In this document: piece by piece, positions 35,046-46,516 of the stretch | Layout of the letters: each line of letters starts with the position of its first letter | How positions within the stretch are numbered: the first letter of the stretch is position 1 | Assembly (NCBI GenBank): GCA_950295325.1 | Contig: OX485803.1 | Coordinates: forward strand, 53,273,554 to 53,337,553 | Direction of reading: 5' to 3' | Length of the DNA: 64,000 nt | Source: Polytrichum commune | Taxonomy: Eukaryota; Streptophyta; Polytrichopsida; Polytrichales; Polytrichaceae | The notes under the pieces: generated by a model | Told to the model about the DNA's origin: nothing | What the model saw: the letters and a program-made list of their open reading frames with translations, nothing else | The model's database searches: none | Position numbers and translations under genes: made by a program

Positions 35046-36432
35046 TTAGGGGAGTAGCTAGATTAGTTAGGCAGAATGGAGGTAGGCAGGTAGGACTTAG
35101 GAGTTTTTGAAGACGATTAATAAAATTTTCCTTTGGTAGTGTCAGCGGAAAACCCGGATCTGGATCCGGGAAATCCGGGAGACCGGGGGTAGTTAGGGTT
35201 TTCTTAAGGGGCGGCTGTTTGGGCCGCCGCCCTCAGTTTAGGGATTTTCGAGCCTCTACTTAAGGCTGAATAAGGAGCTTGAGAAGGGTTCCTTCTCCAT
35301 TGTTGTATTGTGATTACTCCTACTCCGAATAAATGTCTTTGCTTCTCACTCCTTGACTTCTCTTGATTGATGTTTGTGTGAATGATCCGGAGATCGTTAT
35401 TGGAAGAGAAAGAGAGAGCATGAGGGATAGGAGTTCCGGATAGGACATGAGAGAGGAGACCCGGATCAAATCCGGTTATTGCCTTGTAGATCCTCTCTGA
35501 GTGTAGTGGGAGGGAAACCTCACTAATCCGGTAGGTTGGGTAACGTCTAGGTGGGATAGCCGCTGGGAAAATTGGGTGAGATCCGGAAGGGATCCGGACT
35601 TACGCCAATCTGATATTCTGAAGAGGTCCCACCGTCCTTAGACGGACCTGTCCGGATTAGTGGTACGGATCGCCCAGTTAGCTCAGATTGAGTAGAATCC
35701 AAGGTAGAGGTAGCCGGACAGATCCGTCGGACGGAGAAGGAGAGGTCCGGATCAGTAAGGATTCCGGATAGGAGGCCACCTCCGGGGTGCAGTAGGAAGA
35801 GATCCTCATTGTTCCGAATGCCTGGGTAACGTCCATGTGAGATAGCCGTCGTTAGGACTGGGCAAGATCCGGAAGGTGCCGGACTTACGCCATCCGACCT
35901 TCTGAAGAGGTTTCACAGTCTTTGGACGGGGTAATCCGGAAAGTGGTACGGGTCACCTACTCATCCCGTCGAGTTAGATCTCCGGTCGGAATCCAGACTC
36001 CTCTGGCCACTATGGTCCCAAGAAACAATCCAGATCTCTCTGCGTGACCTGCCAGGACGGACCTGATCAATCCGGATTGGTTGTGAGGGAGTTTCCGGAT
36101 TCTAACCTTATCAAGGACGTCTTCACCGGAAGAAACCAATTATTCTAGAGGGTAGACGTAAAGGGGTGGTTAAGTATTATAAAGAGGACCTAGAAATAAC
36201 ATCCGGAGAGGTACACTCCGGAAAAAGGCTAAGAATGTCCCCAAAGACCAAATATCCGGAAATTAGGATTTCCGGAAATTTGGCTAAGGAAGAAGAAATA
36301 AGCAGGTACGGAGAGTTTTAGACCTCCTACACTTCACAGAATCCCTGGATGATACTGGGGTCATCCGGACAACCCGGATTAGGCACTTAAAACTGCCAAT
36401 CCGGATATTTTGGGTGTTCGCGTGTTCCCACA
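35046..36432 (+). other. 3' non-coding part of the enclosing element
   Basis: No gene. Rich in TCCGGA/ATCCGG words. Two copies of a roughly 110-bp segment containing GGGTAACGTC, GATCCGGAAGG and TTCTGAAGAGGT lie near 35.53-35.65 and 35.82-35.93 kb. The element ends at TCCCACA. Confidence 0.55.
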
Positions 36433-38200
36433 CTAGACATATATAAAGTGAGGACCCGAATTCTCAAAGTAGAGCCGAGGCTTCAAGGTGTGAGATTCTA
36501 ACCTGAAATGAGGCCATGTAGACTTATATAAAGTGAGCACCTGAAATCTCAACCTAGAACCGAGGCTTCATTCATTAGCTTCTAACCTGAAATGAGGCCA
36601 CTTAGGCACCTCCAAATGAAAGGTTCGGTCCCGAATCCCATATATTGGACAGCCACATAATTATGAGAACTTGAAATCTGAGCCTATGGCCCTCCTTCAA
36701 GGTGTGAGATTCTAACCTGAAATGAGGCCATGTAGACTTATATAAAGTGAGCACCCGAAATCTCAACCTAGAACCGAGGCTTCATTCGTTAGCTTCTAAC
36801 CTGAAATGAGGCCACTTAGGCACCTCCAAATGAAGGGTTCGGTCCCGAACCCCATATATTGGACAGCCACATAATGTGAGAACTTGAAATCTGAGCCTAT
36901 AGCCCTCCTTCAAGGTGTGAGATTCTAACCTGAAATGAGGCCAACTAGACATATATAAAGTGAGCACCCGAATTCTCAAAGTAGAGCCGAGGCTTCAAGG
37001 TGTGAGATTCTAACCTGAAATGAGGCCATGTAGACTTATATAAAGTGAGCACCCGAAATCTCAACCTAGAACCGAGGCTTCATTCGTTAGCTTCCAACCT
37101 GAAATGAGGCCACTTATGCACCTCCAAATGAAGGGTTCGGTCCCGAACCCCATATATTGGACAGCCTCATAATGCGAGAACCTGAAATATGAGCCTATAG
37201 CCTTCCTTCAAGGTGTTAGATTCTAACCTGAATTGAGGCCAACTACACATGTATAAAGTGAGCACCCGAAATCTCAATGTAGAGCCGAGGCTTCAAAGTG
37301 TTAGATTCTAACCTGAAGTGAGGCCAACTAGACATATATAAAGTGAGCACCCGAATTCTCAATGTAGAGCCGAGGCTTCAAAGTGTAAGATTCCAACCTG
37401 AAATGAGGCCAACTAGACATATATAAAGTGAGCACCCGAATTCTGAAAGTGGAGCCGAGGCTTCAAAGTGTTAGATTCTATCTTGAAATGAGGCCATTTA
37501 GGGACCTCAAAAGGAAGGTTTCGGTCCCGAAACCCATATATTGGACACCCACATAAAGTGACTACCAGAGATCTAAGCCTATAGGCCACTTTCAAAGAGT
37601 TAGATTCTAACCTTAAATGAGGCGAACTAAATCAACATAGAGTGAGAACCTGAAATCTTAGCCTAAAGCCCACCTTCAAATTCAAGATTCTAACCTGAAA
37701 TGAGGCCAACAAGACATACATAAAGTGAGGACCCGAAATCTCAAAGTGGAGCCGAGGCTTCAAAGTGTTCGTTTCTAAGTTGAAATGAGGCCACCCAGGG
37801 ACCTCCAAAGGAAGGTTTCGGTCCCGAAACCCATATATTGGACATCCACATAAAGTGATAACCTGATGTCTAAGCCTATATGCCACTTTCAAAAACTTAG
37901 ATTCTAACCCGAAATGAGGCCAACTAAGACAACATAGATTGATCACCTAAAATCTGAACCTAGAGACGAGGCCTCTAATTGTAAGATTCCAACCTGAAAT
38001 GAGGCCAACTAGACATATATAAAGTGAGCACCCGAATTCTCAAAGTAGAGCCGAGGCTTCAAAGTGTTAGATTCTAACCTGAAATGAGGCCACTTAGGGA
38101 CCTCCAAATGAAGGGTTCGGTCCCGAACCCCATATATTCAACAACCACATAATGGGAGAACCTGAAATCTAAGCCTATAGCCCACCTTCAAAGATTTAGA
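36433..38200. repeat. Copy 2 large-intron satellite, right part
   Basis: Resumption of the minus-oriented satellite after the insertion. Dyads start at 36620, 36835, 37133 and 38113 (GGGTTCGG or GGTTCGG type) and at 37517 and 37814 (GGTTTCGG type). The two versions coexist within 1 kb. Confidence 0.9.
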
Positions 38201-38285
38201 TTTAGGAAAACAATCAGGGTTCGGGGAATGAAACCCTACCCTTCATCATTTACATTCCAAACAACAAGACAAATTGAAATAATTT

Positions 38286-38932
38286 TCATTGGTTTAACTG
38301 GTTGACCTCTTCTGTAGAGTACTCGCCATCGGTCTCCATGTTGGCTTCTTCTCGACCCAATCTTTCCTCTTCGCACTCAACATCCTCACTGTTCCGAATG
38401 ATCTGTTGCCTAGTGTTTTCCGAAGTAGATTCACTCGATGTTGCGCTTCCTGGTTGCTGTTGCCTCTGCCCGGAACCAGGTTTAGGTTTGGTTCCAAACT
38501 TGCAATGATGCGACAAAGTATCTTCAACAATTGATGTTGATTGTATAGGGGAGCTGCCTCTGAAGACATAATGATTCCCTTTCAAGCCAACTATGCCGGG
38601 GACTCATAAACTTTGAATAAATTCAACATGAATGTAATGTAACCAGAGCATACCTGAATTTCTTCGTTTTCCACAGAGTTGTCTTCCTCTCCTAAAGAGA
38701 ATAACCTAATGGGAGCAACCTCCTCCTTTTCAAATGACTCAACATATCGCTTTGAACGACTGTGAGTAGCTTTTGTTGAATTATCTCCTTTTTTTCCCAT
38801 GGTTGACAGCAATTTGTACGGGGTCACTACGTTATCTCTAGTAGCGAACCTCTCATTTCTCTCAATCCGCCTCTGTTTCTCAATACTCCTCCTCACTTCT
38901 TGTTCTGCTCTCGCTCTCGACCGAGTGTTCAT
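38286..38932 (-). CDS. ParB-methylase fusion gene, copy 2: N-terminal exons
   Basis: Exon 1 (38932-38654) begins MNTRSRARAEQEVRRSIEKQ, almost the same as copy 1, and ends at the same CAG/GTATGC donor. A second exon (within 38585-38290) encodes a Gln/Ser-rich then acidic stretch (QQQPGSATSSESTSENTRQQ, EDVECEEERLGREE) comparable to the acidic exons at 10.27-10.6 kb. The intron that should join it to the ParB exon at 22.3 kb is about 16 kb long, of which 12.1 kb is the nested insertion. Whether transcripts still cross it is unknown. Confidence 0.58.
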
Positions 38933-39303
38933 CTCTTACCATACTCAAGCATCTAGGCGCCATGATTATGTTCCTATTATCTTGGATTTAGATAATTAAC
39001 CTGCAATTTCTTTATTTATTCCTCGGTTTATCCACACTGCATTAAAACACTACAAAAGGCGCCGCTAGTGTCTAATCTACCTAATCGGTGTCAGCTATAT
39101 TGTTTTGATAAAGTAATGACTATTATGGTAGTACATCTAATCCTAAATGAAACATGTTGTCCACTATTTACATGAATATATATTGTCTATTAATTGATCT
39201 ACCAGGTTGTCAAATATTCTGGTATTGGTGTCTACCCTTGGTGTATATAATACCCCATTACTTGTACCCATTCCTTCATGTCATATCATCATATCCTTCT
39301 CCA
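38933..39303. promoter_or_regulatory. Shared divergent promoter region, unit 2
   Basis: 371 bp between the divergent starts, closely matching 11147-11518. TATATAA at 39244-39250 lies about 55 bp before the plus-strand ATG, as in unit 1. Confidence 0.5.
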
Positions 39304-39729
39304 ATGGGTACTGATGGTCTCCCAAGTCTTGCTCCTTTAGGTGCTCCTATTTCATCTCAAATTCACACCACGTTGTCCATCGATGGTTCTGCAGTCGACA
39401 ACAACATGAAGATTGCCAACCCCCCTGACTGCTCCGTTACTCCGGCGGTTGCAGATCACACTCCACATCCACGGTCTCCATCTTTGCAGGCGGATGATGC
39501 AAAGATGATAGAGGACAAGTCTACTTTCCAGAATCATGCCTATTCTAAAGTAGGGGTTATTAAACCGGGAACTTACTCTAGATCTCTATCAAGGGGTGCC
39601 CCACGTCCCAAACATCAAGGACTCGGTTGCGCAGGATGCATTGCAGTTCATAGTTTAGGGATTGACCATTGTCATAAACATGACGGTGACAAAAATGGCA
39701 AAGGTCCCCATAAGCGTCTTCGTCGTTAA
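39304..39729 (+). CDS. Small CxxC/HCxxH protein with basic tail (unit 2)
   Basis: Paralogue of 11519-11944, same length and same start context (CCAATGG). It keeps CAGC, IDHCHKHDGD and the basic terminus KRLRR. The Ser/Pro-rich N-terminal part has diverged more than the tail, as expected if the Cys/His cluster is the functional part. It lies about 470 bp upstream of the transposase on the same strand. Function unknown. Confidence 0.62.
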   Translation: MGTDGLPSLAPLGAPISSQIHTTLSIDGSAVDNNMKIANPPDCSVTPAVADHTPHPRSPSLQADDAKMIEDKSTFQNHAYSKVGVIKPGTYSRSLSRGAPRPKHQGLGCAGCIAVHSLGIDHCHKHDGDKNGKGPHKRLRR

Positions 39730-40195
39730 TCACATTGTTGCATTCTATTTGTTAGAATTTATTATTGCATAGCTACTATCATGCTCTCCACATTATTCGT
39801 GGCAGCCGTCATTCTCATGACCTTATTTGCCAATATCTATTTTAATGTCGCCTACATCCACTAAATGGTTCACGTGGTCTCTGGTGTATTTATAATTACG
39901 GCTCTTGGCATTCAGCCTCATGTTTGTTCTTAATATATCTACATTGGATTGGCATATGTTCATGACTAACTTAAGTAATTGCTGCATTGCATTTTCAGTT
40001 CTTAATCATGTTGCTATCATGAGTCCGCTTATTATTCCACTACTAATCCAAGTCTCCGCCGTCTTTCATAGATTCCATCTTGCCATGCCCTTCTAACCAC
40101 ATCACTATATACACCGCCCCACTTTCTGCTCAGCTTAATTCCATTGCCCATTTGGCCACTCCCTTCTGTGTGCTCGCATTTACATTCCTTCTACA

Positions 40196-43100
40196 ATGGC
40201 CACCATCCGAGCACTGCACCATTCCATCCCCCTTATGATCCCTCTAGGAGATGATGGTCTAGCCAAAGTCGCGGAGTCGTTCCTTAGTCTGAGGTTTAGA
40301 TTCCACCCAGACTCAATTCATGTCGAGGAAGAGGTCTTTGATGACAACGGTGACTTGAGTCACACTGTCCTTCAGATGTCCTTTCGCATTGACGATGGTA
40401 GGGTTTGGTTCTTGCTCCCTGCAAAGTACAAGGCCATAGGCGTCACCGAGTCGGAGATGGCCACCACAACTATGTTGCTTACACCAGGCGTGTCCCTCAC
40501 CTCCACCACGCAGGCTCCTCTTCTGGCGACGGTCAAGAAGGAGCCCAGCATCCAAGAGGTTACCTTGCTCAGCGATGACTCTGATGATGATGTGCCACCT
40601 GCCTCAGACATTACCCCACCTCCATCGCAGGATCAGCCCTTCATCAATCCTCTCAGGATTCCACACTCGCTTACTGTGAGTCAACCACCTACTTCCAGAC
40701 CCAAGTTCACCCAGGTGTCTCCATAGATCGTCCCAGTGTTGTCCACCACTTGAAGTTGCTTGCAACCCGACCAGGGTTCAAGAACGTCCTCAAGAGTATT
40801 GATTATGAATCTGTTAGGCATGAGAAGGTTGAGTTCCTCCCATCAGTTTTTGACGGCGACGTCATCTTTGAGTTCCCTCCTCTGGGACCTGATGCTCCCC
40901 ATTCCCATGCTAGACTCATGTTCGGTATGGACAAGCGTTTCGACGGTCATGCTTGGTGTAGGACAAAGACTTCTAACATTACCAATGATCTCGGCTTGAT
41001 CTTCCGGTTTTCCAATTGTGTTGGCCATCTCTGTTGTCATAACGAGGCATGTGATTACCTCAACCGCCCCAATCGAGCCACTGACTTCAACGAGACCGAA
41101 TGGGAAGGCTGTACCGCCTCACCCTTCACTGCAGATGTTGATCCCCCAGCTGGGTCAACTCTCGTTTGTAAGGTCTGTAAGACACCACCCTACTGTCTTG
41201 ATACTTGCCAAGCTAAGATGTACTATGTTTTTGGCAAAGGTGACATGACCCGTGCATGCATCCATATGGGTCTTCACCATCACCCCGTTTCGCATGGTGT
41301 CTGTAGAGAATCTAAGGTCGAGATTCATGATCTCATTGGTAGAGAGGTTGAGAGGACTCCCACCGCCACCAACTCTGCCATTGCATTGGCTGCAAGTAAA
41401 GAGTTCCTGGCCAAGTATCTTCTACGCACGGGATCTGATCCCAATAAAGTTATGGACCTCGAGTCCATGAAGTTTGTCATGGACAGGTACCAACACCTCA
41501 GCACCCCGAGTATTCGTAACACAGTCACTTCCTTCAAGCGCATTGGCCGAGGGGGGATCATTGACAGCATCACCGGACTGAGAGGTCAGAGTAGTTGGCC
41601 CTATGTGCAAGAAAACAAATTCCCAGGCCAAGGAAAGCTGTTGGAGAAAGTCTACGTGTTCAAGATGTCCGAGGTGGGCCCTGGGTCTGGAGTGGACCTT
41701 GTCAGGAGAATGCAACCACACGGTGATTTGCAGGATGCTTGGGTCATGTTTGACCATGTCAAGCGTGTCAAGGGGTGGACGACCATGGCTTGCCATGTCT
41801 ATGACTCGGCCTACTGCCGGGTTATGACTATTGTAGTTTGTGATATGCAGTCTGAGGATGTCGCGGCGCAGAGCCTTCTATGGCATGGGCTCAATGAAGT
41901 TATGCTCAGACATGGCATTGCTAAAGTTAACTTCAAAGGGTTCATGGCGGACAGTGCACAGGCCAATTGGAATGCAGTTAGGATTATCTATGGCAACGGT
42001 GATCCCAAGGTTCCTATGGAGTCTCGCGAGAGGACATGTCTATTGCATTGGACAGTGTCTATGGAGCGCCACACCGCCACCCACATCAAGCCCGACCTCC
42101 AACAACAACACAAGTTGTTATGCAAGCAGTACAAGGATGCCAAGACTCCCGAGCAATCCGAGTCCCGTTATCTTGCCATCCGGGCTTGGTGGCTTTCCTC
42201 TGGAGCTGCATCCGAGGAAGGAATCAAAGACCTTGATACATGGCTTGCATTCTGGCACTTTCGTTACCGTCAATGGGGTGGTTTCATGCAATTAGTGAGT
42301 ACCCACCCACAGTGTGTGTTTCAGTGTTTTTGGTCTGAACTTTTTTTTTGGATTTTTTTTGGTTTTTTTGGTTTGGTTTTTTGGTGTCAGTTTAGGCTTT
42401 CACCCTGTTTTTGTACAAAGCGTTCTCACTACATTTTTTTGATTTCTCTCAGAATTTCACAGATTCTGAGTTGGCAGAGATGCCATCTTGCAACCTCTCC
42501 GAGACAGTCCATAACAAATGGCTTCAGCAGTTTGGAAACCATGGCTCTGATCTATATGTTGCGACCGTGGATGATTTCGTGAGGGCGTTCATGCAATGTA
42601 CGAACTACTACGCCTACTTGAAGGGTGATCGCTCTGGTACTGGCCCAGGAAAAGAAGAACTCCGCCTTCGTGCTGCACAACGATCCGGTGACGCCAAGAG
42701 AATTGTTGCAGCACTGGAGCACGTGCCTGGAGCAGAGCATTGGTGCACCCGCAAACCCCAACTCGAAGGAGAAGAGGTCTTTGGCACCACCAAGCGCAAA
42801 CTTGATATGCCCCCTGGTTCTGAGCAGGATTCACATAGACCCGACAAGGTCAGCTTCTCTCATCCACGAGTGAGCACTAGGTCTACCAAGGCACGTACTG
42901 ATTCCTCCACACCATCAGACCTGCCCCTAACACAATCCCCCGAGAAATCGATTCCACAACGGGTCACCCACGTCAATAACATTCAGGAGACCCACTGCGA
43001 TGTCTCCAAGTGGCACATTTCTAGACTTCCCAAGACTTCTGCCAAGGCCTGCTTCACCATGCAAGCTCGCACAAAGACCAAGTGCACACAGAAGATCGTT

Positions 43101-43845
43101 CGGCACGGTAAAAGCACTCCAGCTCCTACATACACTGGCTACATGCGCGACTACAAGAAGAACAAGGAATTCTTGACACAGTTCTTCTTCTGCAACTACG
43201 ACATCGAGAGATGTGTCAAAGGCACCAGGAGGAAGTGGGTGCAGCACCGTCCGGATGTCCCGGACGTTTGGCCTGTTCTCACTGGGACAAACCTCACTCT
43301 GCAGGAGGTTCTGGCCCTTGAAGAAGGGGGATTCCAACTTCAGCAGCGTCAAGATGTGTCACCCAGAAGACTCTTCGGCGACTCCTCCAATGTTGCCTCA
43401 TCCATGGCTGAACTCCCTACCCCGGCCCAAGCTGATCAATACCCTACGCTCAGGTTTGGAAAGAAGATCGGACGTAGTAACAACGGACCATGCGTGCAAC
43501 AACGCAACAAGTGGGAGTCAGCTCTCAACATCGACGGACAAATCACCTCCGTCACAATGATACCTCACCCAGGGATCGGCTGCATCATTCTCTGCCAGTC
43601 CCGAAAGAAGGCTAAGGTGGAAGACTACCGTATCACTATCAACACCTTCCCGTCGTGCACCTGCCCGGATTTCGTGGAGATGTCAGCAAGAGCACTTGGG
43701 TGAACTGCAAGCACTTGTACTTCATCTTCCGTGTGACCTGCAACTTGGATCAATACCAAGACACTTTCATCCATGCTCCGAGCCTTAGTTTCAATGAAGT
43801 GAAGCACCTCCTCGAAAGTGGCATCATGAAGCATGTGGGACCTTA
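40196..43845 (+). CDS. MULE-type transposase with zinc-binding N-terminus and SWIM finger (unit 2)
   Basis: Starts at ATG 40196. An acidic/Pro-rich leader is followed by a Cys/His region: CHNEACDY, VCKVCKTPPYC, then RACIHMGLHHHPVSHG with the HHHP end seen in WRKY-GCM1/FLYWCH-type fingers. The RNase H-like core includes VYDSAYCRVMTIVVCD and GFMADSAQANWNAVRIIYG, with RTCLLHW after it, in the spacing of Mutator-like transposases. An intron with a GTGAGT donor near 42292 and a CTCAG acceptor near 42452 splits the core. A C-terminal SWIM finger has CTCPDF and then CKHLYFIF. Two frame breaks are visible: near 40.70-40.75 kb and near 43.68 kb, between the two halves of the SWIM finger. These are small deletions, an unseen intron or errors, so activity is uncertain. 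Confidence 0.75.
42292..42452 (+). other. Transposase intron
   Basis: T-rich interval with GTGAGTACCC at the left and TTTCTCTCAG at the right. Splicing joins the frame ending GGFMQL to NFTDSELAEM. About 160 bp. Confidence 0.75.
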
Positions 43846-44400
43846 GTGTGGATACCTATAGGAGCTAGGCTGCCCCCCCTTATTTATAAGTTGTCGCTAA
43901 GTATTATTGCGTTGAGTATACTATAGTATGAGTGCACGTTTTCCGAAAATATCGCCGATATATCAGACCTATCATTATCTACATGATGTGAATTGTATTC
44001 GTTTTTAAATATCTATAAAGGTTTCTAAATATTTATGGGTCTCTCCTTCCAACAGTAGTTTTAGATGTTATTGAATGGTACGAGTTTTGCTACTTTGCTT
44101 GAATGCTTGAATGCTTGAATTTTTTGACTTAGAATTTTCTCTTACGTTGTGACCATAGCCTATGATTATCCGGCTCCCACCATAATATGGACAGTCAAAA
44201 GTTCCCTGGTTTAAGTAAATCATGTGAACTAGTCTCTCTGAAAGGTACCCTAAAACCAAGTCTCTGTCCTGAAAGCCCTCAAAATTTGCACGGAAATAGG
44301 TCCATCATTTTTACTAAAAAAAGAGGTCCCACGATTTTTACTATTTATATTTTCTAAATTTGGAAGTTTTATTACTATAATTGGAAAGCGTTGACTTTTT
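43846..44400. other. 3' end region of unit 2
   Basis: No gene. AT-rich, with a three-fold TGCTTGAA repeat near 44097-44120. Leads into the right terminal repeat. Confidence 0.5.
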
Positions 44401-44446
44401 TCTGCTCACCGCTCACCGCTCGCGTCCCACCGCTCACACGGTAGCG
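44401..44446. repeat. Right terminal inverted repeat of unit 2
   Basis: TCTGCTCACCGCTCACCGCT at 44401-44420, then CCACCGCTCAC and GTAGC. It is the reverse complement series of 12493-12536. The outermost bases (GTAGC side) also match the left end. No target duplication could be matched outside it. Confidence 0.7.
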
Positions 44447-45068
44447 TCGTTGGGATGGGCGCTCGTAAAGAGAACGGCACGCAAACGGAAGACAAGCAAA
44501 GCAAAAGCGCGAAAGGGGTTTAGGGTTGAGGAGGGCACCTTGGCTTTGGGGACGTCCATGCGGGGAACGGTGGGAACGAGGGGGGCGTCGACGGGAGCAT
44601 CCGGAGCCGATGGAACTATTGTATTGGTGAGTGGCGGGGGGGAGTCGAGGCGTGGAGGGCCCACGATCGCGGAGGACGTTGCGGGGGGAGGAACGGAGTC
44701 GGCGGGGGAGGTGTGGCAACGGGGGCCTTCCATGCGGAGACGCCGGCTCGGCCCGCGACGAGCGACGGCGTCGTCCCTCGAGGGCGAGAAGTGTCCCAAA
44801 CGAACGAGCGTCCGTTTCTCCTTGGAGAGGGGGGAGGGCGACGGGGCGTAGGCGCGGGCGACAAGTGCGGGGGGCGGGCTGTTGACGACGCCGTCGTCGA
44901 TGCCGACGTCGCGGGAGTAATCCACTGCCGAGGCCGCGTCCACCGCCGAGAACTGGTAGAGGGATGGCATTTGGAAGTCCGTGACGTCGCGGGAAGGGGA
45001 GCCAGGGGGCGAGATGGGACGGGAAGGGCCGTCGAGTACCGGGGCGTCACATATGGGGGCAGACTAAG
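44443..45068 (-). CDS. Exon-like GC-rich ORF abutting the unit 2 end
   Basis: An open frame follows a CTCCTTAG acceptor near 45069 and reads PICDAPVLDGPSRPISPPGS, then SLYQFSAVDAASAVDYSRD, a Pro/Ser-rich part and FRAFALLVFRLRAVLF. It ends at a stop created within the terminal repeat of unit 2. Base composition is like the GC-rich coding exons of copy 3, not like the neighbouring AT-rich DNA. It may be a host or element exon truncated by the insertion of unit 2. No family recognised. Confidence 0.4.
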
Positions 45069-45174
45069 GAGGCCAACAACAACAACAACAACAACAACAA
45101 AAACAGACATCCAAAAACAGAGCAAACATTAGATATGTGAACCACATGATAAGAAGCAAAGACATGGAGGCATT

Positions 45175-45942
45175 TCAAATCAATTTATTGAGTTTGGTGA
45201 GCATCATGATGCTCTTATATACATTATCGCGGGGGCTTAGTGCCGCATTGCCGAAGGGGTTGGACCTAACAAAAAATGGGATGCTACCGGCGTGGAGCAC
45301 GAGCCTTCTAAGGTAGGGGGCTAGCCTATCGACCAAAAATGTGTCTTGCCTATCGCCGGTCCATGTGTCCGGGAAGATGACGTTTCCCGGGGGGTTCAAG
45401 ACGCTCTTGGTGGGGCTGTCGTCGATGAGGAGGGTGTTCTCAGGAGTCGGCCACCACCCGTGCGGCGTCCCTTGCAGACGGGGGACGCCTCGCCAGAGTC
45501 TCGAGCGGAGGACCTTGAGGAACTGTTGTCCTCCGCCCCGACCGCCAAACTTGGGCACCGGTTGACCTTTCTCGTCGAGTAGCTCGTCGCAGTCCTCTTG
45601 GCCGAGGACGAGGCACGGGCTCGGGAGATCGCGGAACAAGAAGTGGACGATGGGCTCCGTGTTTTCCATGACCGTGGAGCTCCACACAATGACGTGAGTG
45701 AACTCGACCACCTCGCGAAGGAAGTCCCGCAGGCCGGGACGGGCGCGGACGGCCTTGCGGTTTATGAGGGTGTCGAGCTCGCCGTCATAGTTCCTTTCGT
45801 CGGGGTGACGGAAGGGACGCGTGGGAACCCTAGGGATGTGTTGGGTGTGACACAAGACCCCGTTGAGGTCAAAAACTACGAAAGGCTTGTTCCAAGTGTG
45901 AGGTCCACTGGTCGAGGGGTTGCGACCTATCTCCGGGGGGTC
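45175..45942 (-). CDS. Copy 3: FCP1/NIF-type HAD phosphatase exon
   Basis: Begins at a CACAG acceptor (exon start 45942). It contains KPFVVFDLNGVLCHTQ (HAD motif I, DLNG form as in many plant FCP1-like proteins), RPGLRDFL, VIVWSSTVMEN (motif II region) and LLIDDSPTKSVLNPPGN (motif III/IV), then a typical FCP1/NIF C-terminal layout. The first Asp and the DD pair are present; the second Asp of DxDx is Asn in DLNG. The exon phase (0) matches the donor GAG/GTAAAT at 46517 of the preceding exon. The simplest model is that the HAD domain is the C-terminus of copy 3. A separate gene with an unseen first exon is the alternative. Confidence 0.7.
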   Translation of the reverse strand, partial: DPPEIGRNPSTSGPHTWNKPFVVFDLNGVLCHTQHIPRVPTRPFRHPDERNYDGELDTLINRKAVRARPGLRDFLREVVEFTHVIVWSSTVMENTEPIVHFLFRDLPSPCLVLGQEDCDELLDEKGQPVPKFGGRGGGQQFLKVLRSRLWRGVPRLQGTPHGWWPTPENTLLIDDSPTKSVLNPPGNVIFPDTWTGDRQDTFLVDRLAPYLRRLVLHAGSIPFFVRSNPFGNAALSPRDNVYKSIMMLTKLNKLI

Positions 45943-46079
45943 CTGTGATGAACAACGCGACTAGTTTAATGCTATGATCCAATAATGAAATTTTTGCGTA
46001 GAAAATGAAGACGATGCATTATGGAAAAAGACGAGGAAGTGAAGAGAGTGCAAGGAAAATGTGCACAAGGGCACACTTG

Positions 46080-46490
46080 CGAACGACCGTTCGTGAATGA
46101 AGGCTGCGGGGGGCGGTGCATTTACGAGCGGTCGTTCGTGAAGGAGGTGGACACGGGGCCGCACCCTTTCACGAACGAGCGTTCGTGAATGAGGTGGATA
46201 TACAAGAATGAACATAATCGCATCAACATCCACAATATACAAGAAGGGGTGGAGGGCACAGAATTTGAAGCAATGCAATGCAGATAACATGGGCCCATAT
46301 ATTAATCCATTGAATATTTACATTTCTCACGTGATAGTCTATCACATTTTCCTAAGGCAAAATGATGTCATGTCCTACAAAACTGGTCGTCCATAAGGGG
46401 GGTCGCTGAAGAGGGCACGCTTGGGCTAGGGGGTGTCGATGAAGAGAAAAACACCGCGATGTTAGTGAGGTTACGAACCGCGTTCGCAAA
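46080..46490. repeat. Copy 3 last-intron palindromes
   Basis: Dyads at 46080 (AC centre, first base changed), 46124 (one arm base changed), 46171 (AG centre, perfect ACGAACG arms) and a weak one at 46471. They lie in the intron between the disordered exon and the HAD exon. Confidence 0.85.
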
Positions 46491-46516
46491 AAATGGTATT
46501 CTCAGAGGAGATTTAC

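Larger units (their letters stand above)
24342..36432 (+). mobile_element. Unclassified element with TGTGGGA/TCCCACA ends, carrying a gag-like ORF and nested insertions
   Basis: It starts TGTG (24342-24345), continues as GGAGTCC after a solo LTR, and ends GTTCCCACA at 36432. The satellite sequence CTAGA is duplicated on both sides (24337-24341 and 36433-36437). The short inverted TG...CA ends and 5-bp duplication fit an LTR-type or similar integrase product, but I see no matching long terminal repeats, so the class is open. Removing the solo LTR (about 1.0 kb) and the gypsy element (7.0 kb) leaves about 4.1 kb with one long ORF. DNA from 35.05 to 36.4 kb is TCCGGA-rich and includes a diverged internal repeat of about 110 bp (near 35.53 and 35.82 kb). 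Confidence 0.7.
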
